Assembly (NCBI GenBank): GCA_037975125.1
Contig: CM075854.1
Location: 67,903,761-67,967,760 of the forward strand
DNA length: 64,000 nt
Source of the DNA: Latrodectus hesperus
Taxonomy: Eukaryota > Arthropoda > Arachnida > Araneae > Theridiidae
Reading direction: 5' to 3'
The translations under genes and the position numbers were made by a program. A model generated the notes under the pieces. The model was given only the letters and a program-made list of their open reading frames with translations. It searched no databases and was not told where the DNA came from. Of the stretch, positions 1 to 9,828 are shown piece after piece (the stretch's first letter is position 1; each line of letters opens with the position of its first letter).

Positions 1-147
1 TTCAAATGAATTTTGTTTGAGTAGGAAAAAAATTATTGTTGTTATTAACTATGACTAGAAAGAAAGAATAAAATTTTAAGAAGGAAGAAAAGTACAAAAT
101 GTATCATGAAATGCGAATTTAATCAACCATTTGTTTCGTTTGATAAC

Positions 148-151
148 AAAA
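148..151 (-). terminator. Pol III terminator of tRNA-Arg
   Basis: A run of four T on the minus strand lies about 22 bases past the 3' end of the tRNA. It is the first T-run of that length in the direction of transcription, so it is the likely RNA polymerase III stop. Confidence 0.5.
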
Positions 152-172
152 TTTTACATCTTACACACTGTT

Positions 173-245
173 CATCCCTGCCGGGATTCGAACCCGGGAC
201 CTTTGGATTAGAAGTCCAACGCGCTATCCACTGCGCTACAGGGAC
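173..245 (-). tRNA. tRNA-Arg (anticodon TCT), no intron
   Basis: The minus strand folds into a complete 73-nt cloverleaf. The acceptor stem is GTCCCTG/CAGGGAT with a G-U closing pair, followed by a D arm with GCGC/GCGC, anticodon stem TTGGA/TCCAA, a loop CTTCTAA with anticodon TCT (Arg, AGA codons), a 5-nt variable loop, and T arm CCGGG/CCCGG with loop TTCGAAT. The internal promoter boxes are intact: box A TAGCGCAGTGG and box B GGTTCGAATCC. There is no intron between anticodon base 37 and the stem. No 3' CCA is encoded, as expected for a nuclear gene. A pseudogene is unlikely because every stem pairs. Confidence 0.96.
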
Positions 246-439
246 TACGGGATTTGAATCACTAGTTTTATTTTACTTTCTAAAGTATGAGAAAAATTTA
301 TACACAATATATTATTTTTCATTGCGCAACAATGGAGGATGATTTGTAATTACCTTGCAGTATTTAACTTTGTTTTTCCACTGATTTATAATGAATGTGT
401 ACTGAAATAATTTTCACCAGACATACTATCTACTTTCGT

Positions 440-620
440 ATTATTTACACCCGCGGGGAATATGTCGATTGGGTTGCTCCGACAACCCACTTCTCCCAGC
501 GCGCATGCGCGAGATCTTTGTATTCTCTTATCTATTTATAACTTCACCTTGTGTAAATTTGGATGGGAAAGTATCACAATTGGAAAGGGAAAAGATCACA
601 CGAGAAATATTCGTTTTTCC
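440..620. promoter_or_regulatory. CpG-rich promoter-like patch with NRF-1-type palindrome
   Basis: A short island of higher GC stands out in AT-rich DNA. It holds the perfect 12-bp palindrome CGCGCATGCGCG at 500-511, which contains GCGCATGCGC, the known NRF-1/Erect-wing binding core. It also holds a 6-bp stem GGGTTG/CAACCC at 471-488 with a 6-nt loop, and a TATTTATA sequence at about 534. This is the kind of content seen in promoters of housekeeping or mitochondrial-function genes. No coding exon is visible immediately on either side, so a target gene cannot be named. A decayed transposon end is an alternative. Confidence 0.35.
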
Positions 621-3600
621 CTTTTCACATCTTCCGTTCAATATTTTTTTTTTTTTGTCAAAGAGTAATTTCGTAATTTTTTGTATTATACGTATTCTAT
701 AACATAAGAGAACACACGTTTTAATAAATTCGAATAAAATGTTTTCAGAACCGTAATTTCGATTTGTATATATTAATTGTAAAATTTGCCAATCTAGTAG
801 TCAATCGCTACCGACCTCTTGAGCTTATTTATACATTATCTGTATAAGTTTAGATTATAAATTGATTCATACTTTATGTAACTTGAAGAATTAAACAAAG
901 CTGCCGACACTCACAATCTCTGAATTCATTCGCTTCAATATTTTAAAATTGTTTTCCTGATTCCTAACAATACATAGAATTTATTGATTACTGTTTAAGT
1001 ATATAAGAAAAAAATTACAAATGCAGTAAACAAAATTGAATAGTTAAAATTGTTTTTAGTTGTCCTTTGCTTATTTTAAGGAAAACGTCGTAATTTGATG
1101 AATTTTGTATATTTATATTTGGAGTGTTAAACATTTTCGAGTAGAAATTTTCAGACAGAGTGATGGTTTTGTAGTCGCCCTTAGATATTCCATGCCTAGA
1201 TTATTTCTAACTTGATCATTTGTGAATCATATGTCGAGTTCATAATTTGCACCAGTTTTATCTTGTCTGAAATATTTTAAGAGAGTTAAACCAGCAGCAC
1301 AACTCCATATTTGATAGCCATAAGTAATTGAGAACACGGAAAATATTCTGTTGATCAGAATATATATATTTGAGTATCCAATCAGATAATTTGGAAGAAA
1401 TAATTTCTGCATTTATAGACTAAGAAAGTTCCCTGGTTTCTTCATTAACTAACCATAAAAGAAAGGAATTTTTCCCAATTAACAAAAAACATACATTTTA
1501 TACCTTGAATAATAAATAAAATTTCAACAATATTAAATAATTATCAAATAAAATAATGTTTTTATAAAAGCACATATTGTGGCATACTTAATATTTTATT
1601 TTCCCTCTAATTAATTACGATTGCATATTCCCAGATTAGTTTGAGTATATAATTTTAATATTTCGCACAAAAAAATATTAATTTGTGGCTCATGAGCACG
1701 AAAATTTAAAAAGAATATTAATTTCTAAACATTTTAAACTAAGACATATGTACAAAATTATAGGAACCTTCATAAATAAAAAGGAAAAAGAACTGCAACT
1801 TTTTTGTTATCATAAAAATGAACTATTTTTTTTTTTCTTTAAATTTCTAGAAATACCAATTTGATACTTGATTTGAAGTTACTGAAAACGTTTCGATGAA
1901 GCTGGTATGAATCGACTAAAAAGCAGCTGTTTATCACGCATGTCTACAATGCCATATTTAGCATACAATGCATTATCATTGTATGTTATAAATATGAGAT
2001 TATTATTATTTCATTTTAGAAATGTCATTGGATTAATATATATTTTGAATTCTTAGAATGTCAAATTTACTAGAAACATTTTTAAAAATATATATGATTC
2101 ATTTAAATTAAAATACAATCCCAGAAAACAAGGGTTTTGAGAGTAATATATTGATTGTTTATCAACTCCTCATTTAGTTATTTTGTTATTATATTTAATA
2201 ACTTTTATTTTAACATTCAAAAAATATAGAAAATTTAAGAATATATTTTTTCAGTAGTATTCTTAGTAGGTATTCTTTTTAATATTTCAAGATTACTTAA
2301 GGCATTATGACAAACTGTCTCCCATATAAATATTATTTTTATCTCATAAAATAAATAAAATAAAAACAAGTGATTATTGATAAATGTTTCATGTTTGATG
2401 AAAACATACTAATTTTATCAATAAATTATTGATTAATAAACCTCAAAAATCATCAATAAAAACAGCGATTGATAAAATTTTTTTATTAAATATTAATTAT
2501 TGCTATTATTTTTCTACATTTTGTATTATTTTAAGCATTTTGCGCGAATCTTATTTATGACCTTGCTAAAAAATAAAAAAATGTGACTTCAATAATTCTG
2601 AGAATTGATGGTTTTGAGAACACATTATGAATATATGAATTTGATTTTATGAATTAACTTATAAATCCGCTTTAATTTCAGATATTTTATTTAATTCTGA
2701 ATGTAGTTGTGTATTGTGCCAAATAAGTAATGTATCTAACCTGTATAATAATTTATTCTTTCACTATTGATGATTCTCTTATATAAATTACTTCTAGATT
2801 AAATTTTTGATACAGCACAAATTTTTTTAATGACAGTAACAAACAAAAAGGCCTACTTTTATTCTTTCAGTAATAAAATATTTACTCAAGTTCTTGACAA
2901 TAATATTGACGAAATTCAAATGCCATCTGTCTATCATGACCACTTATTATGTCTAACAAACCTAACTAAACTTTAATATTTTTCAAGGAAAGAACTTTCC
3001 CATCTAATAAAATATAGTTTTTAACTTTTGTTAATCAGTTTGCTAAAATTAATTATTAATAGTAAATTTTGAATCAGGTTAATTGCACGTACTCTGATCT
3101 TAGTACACTTTTGAGGTCAGAATGTAACAAAATAGATCCGCATTGTTTTTCTAAACGGATAAATAAAATTGGTGATAAAATTCAGTATAATCTTGGGTAC
3201 AAGAAACTCGACTTAAGTGGAAGTATATAATTCTAGAGCAAGCTGAGATAAGGAGAGGTGAAGGACAGGAAGAAAAATACAAGGTCAAAGTCTAGCTTCA
3301 AAAGATAGTGACCTTTAAGCTTGGAAATTTACGGCATTTTTTTAAACATTTATTCCTTTATTTCTCTCTTTATTTAGGGTATCTCTTTTGAAATAAGGAC
3401 AATATTAATTGCGTCTAATTATAAGCATATTTATTAGTTTATGAAAATGTTTAAGTTAATAAAATCTTTAGTTAAATGGAGAGCAGTCAATCTAATCTTT
3501 ACTAAATTTCTTAAACTTCGAAAATAAGTAATTATTTAATTATATAATACAATAAATATATTCTAAAATTTAAGCAGCCATATAATACCTTAATTAGAAT

Positions 3601-5380
3601 TAATAATTAGCACAGTATTTTGCTGCTGCGCTAACTTATGTTACTTTAAATTTAATTTTTCGTTAGAAAATTTTTCCATAAAAAGATTATGGTATTAATG
3701 TTTGTTGTAAAAAAACTGAATGCCTGTTTTTTAAAGCAAGAATCAAGCAAATACTATCGCCAGTATTGAATTCATATAATTCAAGCAAATAAATAAAATG
3801 TGTTGATCTATATATAGAAAAGACATGATTAATATTATATAAGTCTTATTTTTAAGACAGCTTTAATCGATATGTCAAATTATCAATATATTTTATTTAA
3901 ACGTGTACTGATAAATTAAGAAATTAATAAATGTATACTAGAAACAACATTTATTATTTACATTCTATAGATAAGATATTGATAAAAACGTGACTTCAAT
4001 TATATTATATTCTTATGTTAAATATGGTGTAAATAAAATATTTTATATTAATCACTATCAATTTATTTCTAAATACAATAAGGAGGTCACTAAATCTCTG
4101 AAGGAGATAAATAACAAAAAATCTTTTTCTGAACGATGAAGATAAAACTACAATGATGAACTTTGCTCTGGTAGCACGTGATTTCAGAGCAGTTTTACTA
4201 AAATATTTTAAGGGTCCAAAATAAAAATATTTACATTTCATAATCTTCATAGGAGCCATAAATTTCTTTTCATTTTTAAAGTATTAATTTGAAACTTAAT
4301 TTTTTTGCTTTTCGATTATTTTTACTTTTTTTCCTTATTGTTACGTTTTTCGAATTTTTAAAAGATTTTGTTAATTTTAAGCTAAAAGTGTGTATAAAAG
4401 TTACTGCAAATTCTAATGAATTATTGACATGGTATTAAATGGCTATTAATTCATTTAAACTTTAATTCAAAAGCAAATTTTATCTGTTAAAATTTAAAGA
4501 CATATTTATTCTTTCTTTTGAATGTGAAAAATAAACAATTGTAATTTTTTAATTCTAGCTTAAGAAAAAAAAATGAAAGGATTTTTTTAAAAATCTGCTC
4601 AAGCATTTAAATTATAAACACTGAAATACGATGTAAGTACTAACTTAGTGGTTACCTTTAGTATAAAATTTATTTGTAAAGATTCAGTGTGTGTGTTTGT
4701 TTTTAACTGATGGGTTATTTTTAAAAATTGGTTCCTTTTTGGAAGCTGGAACATTCTAATTTTTCTCTTAATAAAAATATTTCTATTTTAACTTTAAAAA
4801 TGTTAGCGTTTAAAAATTAAGATTTTCAAAAATAGTTTTATTATGGTTTAAGCTAAATTTATCTGTAAAATTATAAATGAAATGTTTCGAATGGGCACAA
4901 TGTTCTGTGAACACACAGCATGAATCTATATATTTAGTTCATTTCCGAACTCTTCTCAAATCTGAATCTCAAATTCTTGCGATTTTCTTGAATTCAAAGC
5001 TTTTACTTATAAATATAATAAAGTCAATAAACTAGGGAAATATTAATTTAATTTTATTAAGTTGTTAAAAATTTTAAAACAGTCTCCAATGAAAGGAATA
5101 TAAAAATACAGTTCTTAAATTTTTTTTAATATAAATTTGCTTTAAAAAATACAAATGAAAGTGGAAATTCAACCAAATTATCGTTTATAAAATGTCTATT
5201 TTATTAAAAGAATAATTTAACTGACAAAACGAAATACCTCGGAGATAACTTAATGCAATGAATTGAATTTCTAGTATTTTCAACTTAGCAGCTTAGACAA
5301 GTTCTTATCATCACAAATTTATTCAAGAATTTATTTGAAATCAATGTAACATGGGGGCTCATTACATCCATACATACATA
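621..5380. other. AT-rich DNA, no gene seen
   Basis: About 4.7 kb of AT-rich sequence. I found no exon with coding character, no RNA gene and no clear transposon termini. Open frames here are short (under 90 codons), rich in Lys/Ile/Phe/Asn and without domain motifs. The stretch near 3181-3320 (aagaaactcgact through aaagatagtgacc) is slightly richer in GC but shows no recognisable structure. It could be intergenic or intronic. Confidence 0.5.
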
Positions 5381-5600
5381 CATCTTCTTCTCAGAGTTAG
5401 GTTTGTATGTCATTAGGCACCTCTGCTTTTATCAGCATTTTGTACTATTAACTCTAAACCAATGTTTCCTAGTTCCAGTTGCTCGGGTCACCCTCTTTAT
5501 TAATAAAGTCCGATAACCCTTTAATGGAGTCTAGGTGTAACACTCTAGTATGGATGATGCCTAAAGAAGTTAATCTAGGGAGGGCAAGGACCTTGCATTC
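5381..5600 (-). mobile_element. LINE 3' end, 5'-truncated copy
   Basis: The reverse complement of this segment matches the plus-strand segment 47990-48215 nearly base for base, including the blocks TTAATAAAGTCCGA, GGATGATGCCTAAAGAAG and GCTCGGGTCACCC. The match covers the last codons of a LINE ORF2 (a Gly-Leu-Gly-Leu-Tyr ending, then TAA TAA) and its 3' UTR. The copy is oriented on the minus strand, keeps only about 215 bp of the 3' end, and stops abruptly at the (TA)n tract at 5602. It is a typical 5'-truncated retrotransposed copy and has no coding capacity. Confidence 0.8.
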
Positions 5601-5601
5601 C

Positions 5602-5628
<27 letters not shown>
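5602..5628. repeat. (TA)n microsatellite at the Gypsy 5' end
   Basis: About 26 bp of uninterrupted TA dinucleotides between the LINE 3' end and the 5' LTR. It replaces the first bases of the LTR that the 3' copy still has. Confidence 0.9.
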
Positions 5629-5632
<4 letters not shown>

Positions 5633-5732
5633 TTGTCGTAAAATATCTCAGACAGATCAGAAATTCTCACATTTTGGGCAAAAATTGCGGTATTTAGACG
5701 TGTTGTAGTTTAAAAGCGGATTTCCTAATGAT

Positions 5733-5806
5733 TTGGCGACTTGGCGACAGTTGGCGAATTCTTGGCGACTTGGCGACGGTTGGCGAGATTTTTGGCGACT
5801 TGGCGA
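5733..5806 (+). repeat. TTGGCGA minisatellite in LTR U3
   Basis: TTGGCGA starts at 5733, 5741, 5751, 5762, 5770, 5780, 5792 and 5800, giving eight copies spaced 8-12 bp, about one helical turn. The same array is in the 3' LTR (from 9273). It lies about 120 bp upstream of the TATA box, so it could be an enhancer-like protein-binding array. That role is inference. Confidence 0.85.
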
Positions 5807-5922
5807 GAAATCGATACTTCTGGAAACATCCATCACCTAAGCTCTAGGACCAATATTTTTCGAGATAGCCTAGAAGCTTCCAGAACCTTGGCGAAATTGG
5901 TAGATTTCTCCGCCAAGTCAGG

Positions 5923-5930
5923 TATAAATA
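5923..5930 (+). promoter_or_regulatory. LTR TATA box
   Basis: TATAAATA lies in the LTR downstream of the U3 repeats. The second copy is at 9464 in the 3' LTR. Position and sequence fit the retroelement core promoter; an AGTCAGTG sequence about 45 bp downstream could be the initiator. Confidence 0.65.
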
Positions 5931-6134
5931 CCGCAGCCCGACATGGAAGAGTAGAGTTTTGTGAAGACAGTCAGTGAGTGAAGACGATTAGTTGTGACTG
6001 CTAGTTGTTCTCTGTCTGAGGTATTTGAGACCTGTGATTGGAAGCTATTTCTTATCGTATCTGACGAATTGTAGCTGTATAATTGTGATTGTTACAGCGG
6101 TAATTTCGTTTATCTAGTGAAGTTTTTTTTTACG

Positions 6135-6140
6135 AATAAA
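6135..6140 (+). promoter_or_regulatory. LTR polyadenylation signal
   Basis: AATAAA in the LTR just before the end of the putative R region; the equivalent is at 9677-9682 in the 3' LTR. It follows a T-run (nine T here, ten in the 3' LTR). Confidence 0.6.
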
Positions 6141-6211
6141 AGTCTTGTATTCATTAAGTGGTCGCTTTATTCAACTCTCAATCAACACGAACCCGTGGAG
6201 CTCGGTACAAC

Positions 6212-6230
6212 TGGTGTCAGAATCGGGATT
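6212..6230 (+). promoter_or_regulatory. Primer-binding site, tRNA-Leu-like
   Basis: TGGTGTCAG followed by AATCGGGATT starts 2 bp after the 5' LTR. TGG plus TGTCAG...GGGATT is the reverse complement of the 3' end of a tRNA-Leu of the CAG type, with imperfect pairing in the middle. This marks the start of minus-strand DNA synthesis and supports the LTR end at 6209. Confidence 0.65.
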
Positions 6231-6239
6231 GAAGAGTTG

Positions 6240-8951
6240 ATGCAGCGTGTCACAAGAAAAATGGATATGGATTTAATGAAAAGTCTTCTCGAAAAATTAG
6301 CGGAGCAGATGGCTGAGATGAAAGCTGGACAAGAAGATATGAAAACTGAGATGAAAGCTGGACAAGAAGAGATGAAAGCTGGACAAGAAGAGATGAAAGC
6401 TAGACAAGAAGAGATGAAAGCTGGACAAGAAGAGATGAAAGCTAGACAAGAAGAGATGAAAGCTGGACAAGAAGAGATTAAAACCGAGATGATGAAAGAG
6501 ATAAAATCTGGACAGGAGGAGATGAAAGCGGGACAGGAGGAGCTTAAAAAGGAACTTAAGAAGGACATTGTAAGTGTTAAAGAAGAATTCTCCAACATCA
6601 TTCAGGAGAAGATGAATGCAATGGAAGATAAGGTAACTTCAGTTGAAACTAAAGTTCTGGAGATAGAAGAAAACGTTGAAGAAGCATTAGACAATATGAA
6701 TAAGAAGATTGAAAGCTTGGAGAAGCAAATATCAAGCAAACATGAGGAACCCAACGTGACATTTGTGCCTTCCCTAGCCAATATTAAACTCTCAACATTT
6801 GATGGGAAATCATCCTGGCAAGTATACAAGACCCAGTTTATGATGGTAGCGGAAGCTAATGGATGGAATCCCCGAGCCCAAGCTTTTCACCTGGCGGCTT
6901 CTTTAAGAGGAGACGCGGCTGACATCCTCGAGACGCTTCCGGAGGAGCAGAGGCACGATTTCCAAGCCCTATCGAGTGCGCTTGAGCTGCGGTTTGGAGA
7001 TAAGTGCACTAAAGAATATAGCAGACTACAGTTAAAGTCCCGCTATCAAAAGGCGGGTGAAAGTCTGCAAGAATTGGCTGCCGATATTCAGCGACTTTCC
7101 CATCTAGCATTTTCGGACTGCCCAGCTGAGATACGTCAAGATTTGGCCCTCCATCACTTCATCGATAGTGTGCGGGATCCGGAGATACAGAAAACACTTA
7201 GACTCGCCGATGTCAAAGATATCGGATCTGCCCTAGTCTACGCACATAAGATAGAGGCTGCCCAGCAAGCCACGCGTAAAGACCAGCACTACATCAGAGC
7301 CGTCTCTGCTACTGATACGAACTATGATCTAAGAAAGCAAATTGAAGATCTGCAGCGAAAATTGCGTAGCTTAGAATTGAGTAAAGGTGGCAGAAACACA
7401 AAAATTCAGTGTTGGACTTGCGGTGGAGTCGGACACGTCCGTAGATACTGTCCGAAAACAAAAGATGGTGGAATTTCTAAAATGGAAATACGTCAACGCA
7501 AAGAAACTCTTCAAAGAAATACTGATGCATTATCAAGGAAACCGTGTAATGAAAGCTGCCGATATTGTTCGAGAGTAGAGAAGAACTATCAGTTAGTAAA
7601 TCCTTCGGTACGCCAAGTTACTGTTTCACCTCCATTGAAACCAGACCCATGGAGTGATAAAGAACTTAGAAAAGCCCAAAAAGAAGACCCAGATATAAAT
7701 CCAATTTTAGAATTAAAAGAATCTTCCAGTATGAAACCAAGTTGGCAGGATATCTCCACCTACAGTCCTGCTACTAAGCAATATTGGGCTCTTTGGGACT
7801 CACTCCATATAAGAAATGGTGTCTTATACAGGAAATGGGAGTCCGATGATGGACGTAATTTCAAATGGCAGCTTGTTCTTCCAAAATCAAGAATTTCAGA
7901 TGTTTTGAAAGAATTGCACAGTAGCTCAACTGGAGGCCACTTCGGAGTAATGAAAACTCTACAGAAAGTTCGAGAACGCTTCTATTGGAGCAAAACGAGA
8001 CAAGATGTAGAGAAATGGTGCCAATCTTGTGATGACTGTGCGGCACGTAAAGGACCGAAGAAACGTAGCCGAGGAAGGTTGCAGCGGTACAACGTAGGAG
8101 CACCTTTTGAGAGGATAGCATTGGACATTTTGGGTCCTTTACCACGATCCTCAAATGGCAACAAATACATACTAGTTGTCATGGACTACTTTACTAAGTG
8201 GCCTGAAGCGTTTGCAATCCCCGATCAAGAGGCGACTACAGTAGCCGAGGTTCTAGTGCAACAATGGGTTTCCAGATTCGGCACACCCTTACAAATTCAT
8301 TCTGATCAAGGGACAAATTTCACCTCTGTTGTGTTTAAAGGAATGTGTCAAATTCTCGGAATAGACAAGACGCAGACCACGCCACTACACCCACAATCGG
8401 ACGGCATGGTAGAGAGGTTTAACAGAACCATCTTGAATAACCTCTCCCTTATGGTTTCCAGAAATCAGCAAGATTGGGATTTGAAGCTACCGCTGTTTCT
8501 TCTTGCATATCGCAGTGCTGTCCATGAGACTACCGGATATACTCCTTCACAGATGCTCTTTGGTCGCGAACTTCGTCTCCCTTGTGATCTTCAGTTTGGT
8601 CGTCCACCGGATACATCTTCATCGCCAGAGGAATACCTTCGAGACCTTCAGGCACGTCTTGAAGATGTCCATAACTTCGCTCGAGACCGAATCAACCTGA
8701 CGACCGAAAGAATGAAGACAAGGTATGACACAAGAGCGACGGGACATGAATTCCAAGAAGGTGACAAAGTTTGGTTGTGGAACCCGATTCGACGTAAAGG
8801 ACTTTCTCCAAAGTTGCAAGCCAACTGGGAAGGTCCCTACACAGTCCTAAAAAGACTGAACGACGTCGTGGTTCGTATAAGAAAATCATCTGCTTCAAAA
8901 CCAAAGGTAGTACATTATGATAGATTAGCTCCTTATCGTAATGTAGAGTAA
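6240..8951 (+). CDS. Gag-integrase fusion polyprotein of a Gypsy element
   Basis: One frame of 903 codons from the first in-frame ATG after the primer-binding site; upstream in-frame sequence is LTR and leader. Residues 27-104 are a charged coiled coil of MKAGQEE heptads. A Gypsy capsid domain follows at about 185-345 (FDGKSSWQVYKTQF, LRFGDK). A CX2CX4HX4C zinc knuckle is at 391-404. At 427 the sequence jumps to NTDALSRKPC, the usual end of Gypsy RNase H. An integrase follows: His/Cys zinc-binding region (about 558-600, CQSCDDC), catalytic D629, D689, E725 (D35E spacing) and a GPY/F module near 865. Protease, RT and RNase H are absent, yet the frame is open throughout. The flanking LTRs should drive expression. 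Integrase looks complete; activity is not shown. Confidence 0.92.
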   Translation: MQRVTRKMDMDLMKSLLEKLAEQMAEMKAGQEDMKTEMKAGQEEMKAGQEEMKARQEEMKAGQEEMKARQEEMKAGQEEIKTEMMKEIKSGQEEMKAGQEELKKELKKDIVSVKEEFSNIIQEKMNAMEDKVTSVETKVLEIEENVEEALDNMNKKIESLEKQISSKHEEPNVTFVPSLANIKLSTFDGKSSWQVYKTQFMMVAEANGWNPRAQAFHLAASLRGDAADILETLPEEQRHDFQALSSALELRFGDKCTKEYSRLQLKSRYQKAGESLQELAADIQRLSHLAFSDCPAEIRQDLALHHFIDSVRDPEIQKTLRLADVKDIGSALVYAHKIEAAQQATRKDQHYIRAVSATDTNYDLRKQIEDLQRKLRSLELSKGGRNTKIQCWTCGGVGHVRRYCPKTKDGGISKMEIRQRKETLQRNTDALSRKPCNESCRYCSRVEKNYQLVNPSVRQVTVSPPLKPDPWSDKELRKAQKEDPDINPILELKESSSMKPSWQDISTYSPATKQYWALWDSLHIRNGVLYRKWESDDGRNFKWQLVLPKSRISDVLKELHSSSTGGHFGVMKTLQKVRERFYWSKTRQDVEKWCQSCDDCAARKGPKKRSRGRLQRYNVGAPFERIALDILGPLPRSSNGNKYILVVMDYFTKWPEAFAIPDQEATTVAEVLVQQWVSRFGTPLQIHSDQGTNFTSVVFKGMCQILGIDKTQTTPLHPQSDGMVERFNRTILNNLSLMVSRNQQDWDLKLPLFLLAYRSAVHETTGYTPSQMLFGRELRLPCDLQFGRPPDTSSSPEEYLRDLQARLEDVHNFARDRINLTTERMKTRYDTRATGHEFQEGDKVWLWNPIRRKGLSPKLQANWEGPYTVLKRLNDVVVRIRKSSASKPKVVHYDRLAPYRNVE
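6318..6551 (+). repeat. 21-bp minisatellite encoding MKAGQEE heptads
   Basis: About nine to eleven tandem units of 21 bp, the commonest form beginning ATGAAAGCTGGACAAGAAGA. Each unit encodes seven residues, so copy-number change keeps the frame and lengthens the coiled coil by two helical turns. Variants (Ala-Arg for Ala-Gly, added Lys-Thr-Glu) lie mainly at the edges. Confidence 0.9.
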
Positions 8952-9130
8952 AAATCAGTAGACCATGGTCTGTTTGTAAATAGTATAGATAATTTTAATC
9001 TTTTCTATTTTCTTGTATTTTTAGTTGCTTGTGTATGTAATGTGCTCTGTATCCTCTTGAAATGTAAATTCTTTTATATTAAATTTGGCCTCCTATCAGG
9101 GGATTGTACTGCCCGGGACGTGCAGTCCTT

Positions 9131-9143
9131 GAGAGGGGGGCAA
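9131..9143 (+). promoter_or_regulatory. Polypurine tract
   Basis: GAGAGGGGGGCAA sits directly before TGTTACA, the first bases of the 3' LTR. This is the expected plus-strand priming site and fixes the 3' LTR start at 9144. Confidence 0.85.
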
Positions 9144-9748
9144 TGTTACAAATTTGTAAATAATGATTATATTTGTCGTAAAATATCTCAGACAGATCAG
9201 AAATTCTCACATTTTGGGCAAAAATTGCGGTATTTAGACGTGTTGTAGTTTAAAAGCGGATTTCCTAATGATTTGGCGACTTGGCGACAGTTGGCGAGAT
9301 TCTTGGCGACTTGGCGACGGTTGGCGAGATTTTTGGCGACTTGGCGAGAAATCGATACTTCTGGAAACATCCATCACCTAAGCTCTAGGACCAATATTTT
9401 TCGAGATAGCCTAGAAGCTTCCAGAACCTTGGCGAAATTGGTAGATTTCTCCGCCAAGTCAGGTATAAATACCGCAGCCCGACATGGAAGAGTAGAGTTT
9501 TGTGAAGACAGTCAGTGAGTGAAGACGATTAGTTGTGACTGCTAGTTGTTCTCTGTCTGAGGTATTTGAGACCTGTGATTGGAAGCTATTTCTTATCGTA
9601 TCTGACGAATTGTAGCTGTATAATTGTGATTGTTACAGCGGTAATTTCGTTTATCTAGTGAAGTTTTTTTTTTACGAATAAAAGTCTTGTATTCATTAAG
9701 TGGTCGCTTTATTCAACTCTCAATCAACACGAACCCGTGGAGCTCGGT

Positions 9749-9751
<3 letters not shown>
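9144..9751 (+). repeat. 3' LTR, complete
   Basis: 608 bp, starting TGTTACA and ending GGTACA. It holds the same TTGGCGA array (9273-9347), TATA box and AATAAA as the 5' copy. A (TA)n tract begins at the next base. Confidence 0.95.

Positions 9752-9827
<76 letters not shown>
9752..9827. repeat. (TA)n microsatellite
   Basis: About 76 bp of uninterrupted TA directly after the 3' LTR. Open frames reading Ile-Tyr repeats on both strands are artefacts of this tract. Confidence 0.97.

Positions 9828-9828
<1 letters not shown>

Larger units (their letters stand above)
5626..6209 (+). repeat. 5' LTR, lacking its first ~22 bp
   Basis: 584 bp that align end to end with 9166-9751. The U3 part carries an eight-copy TTGGCGA repeat (5733-5806) and a TATA box, TATAAATA, at 5923. 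Putative R begins some 25-50 bp further on. The poly(A) signal AATAAA is at 6135-6140, and the LTR ends ...GGTACA at 6209. Compared with the 3' LTR it lacks the opening TGTTACA and about 15 further bases, which are replaced by TA repeats. The TG terminus needed by integrase is therefore missing on this side. Confidence 0.93.
5626..9751 (+). mobile_element. Ty3/Gypsy LTR retrotransposon, Gag-integrase deletion derivative
   Basis: A complete LTR-retrotransposon architecture is visible: 5' LTR, primer-binding site, one long open frame, polypurine tract, 3' LTR. By eye the two LTRs differ only by two single-base indels (an extra G near 9298 and one extra T in the T-run near 9670), so the insertion is young. 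The internal region is only about 2.9 kb, against the 4-5 kb usual for Gypsy elements, because protease, reverse transcriptase and most of RNase H are absent. The copy should therefore be non-autonomous, needing reverse transcriptase from a full-length relative. Both ends touch (TA)n tracts, so no target-site duplication can be read. Confidence 0.93.

Noticed and set aside
4005..4259. 84-codon minus-strand frame
   Set aside because: Phe/Ile/Lys/Arg-rich, no domain and no promoter; consistent with chance in AT-rich DNA.
6117..6239. Upstream extension of the Gag-integrase frame into the LTR
   Set aside because: The 41 extra codons begin with GTG, lie in the LTR R/U5 and primer-binding site, and have no protein character; the first ATG is at 6240.
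6182..6601. 139-codon minus-strand frame rich in ISSCPAF repeats
   Set aside because: It is the antisense of the Gag heptad minisatellite; the repetition is inherited from the 21-bp unit.
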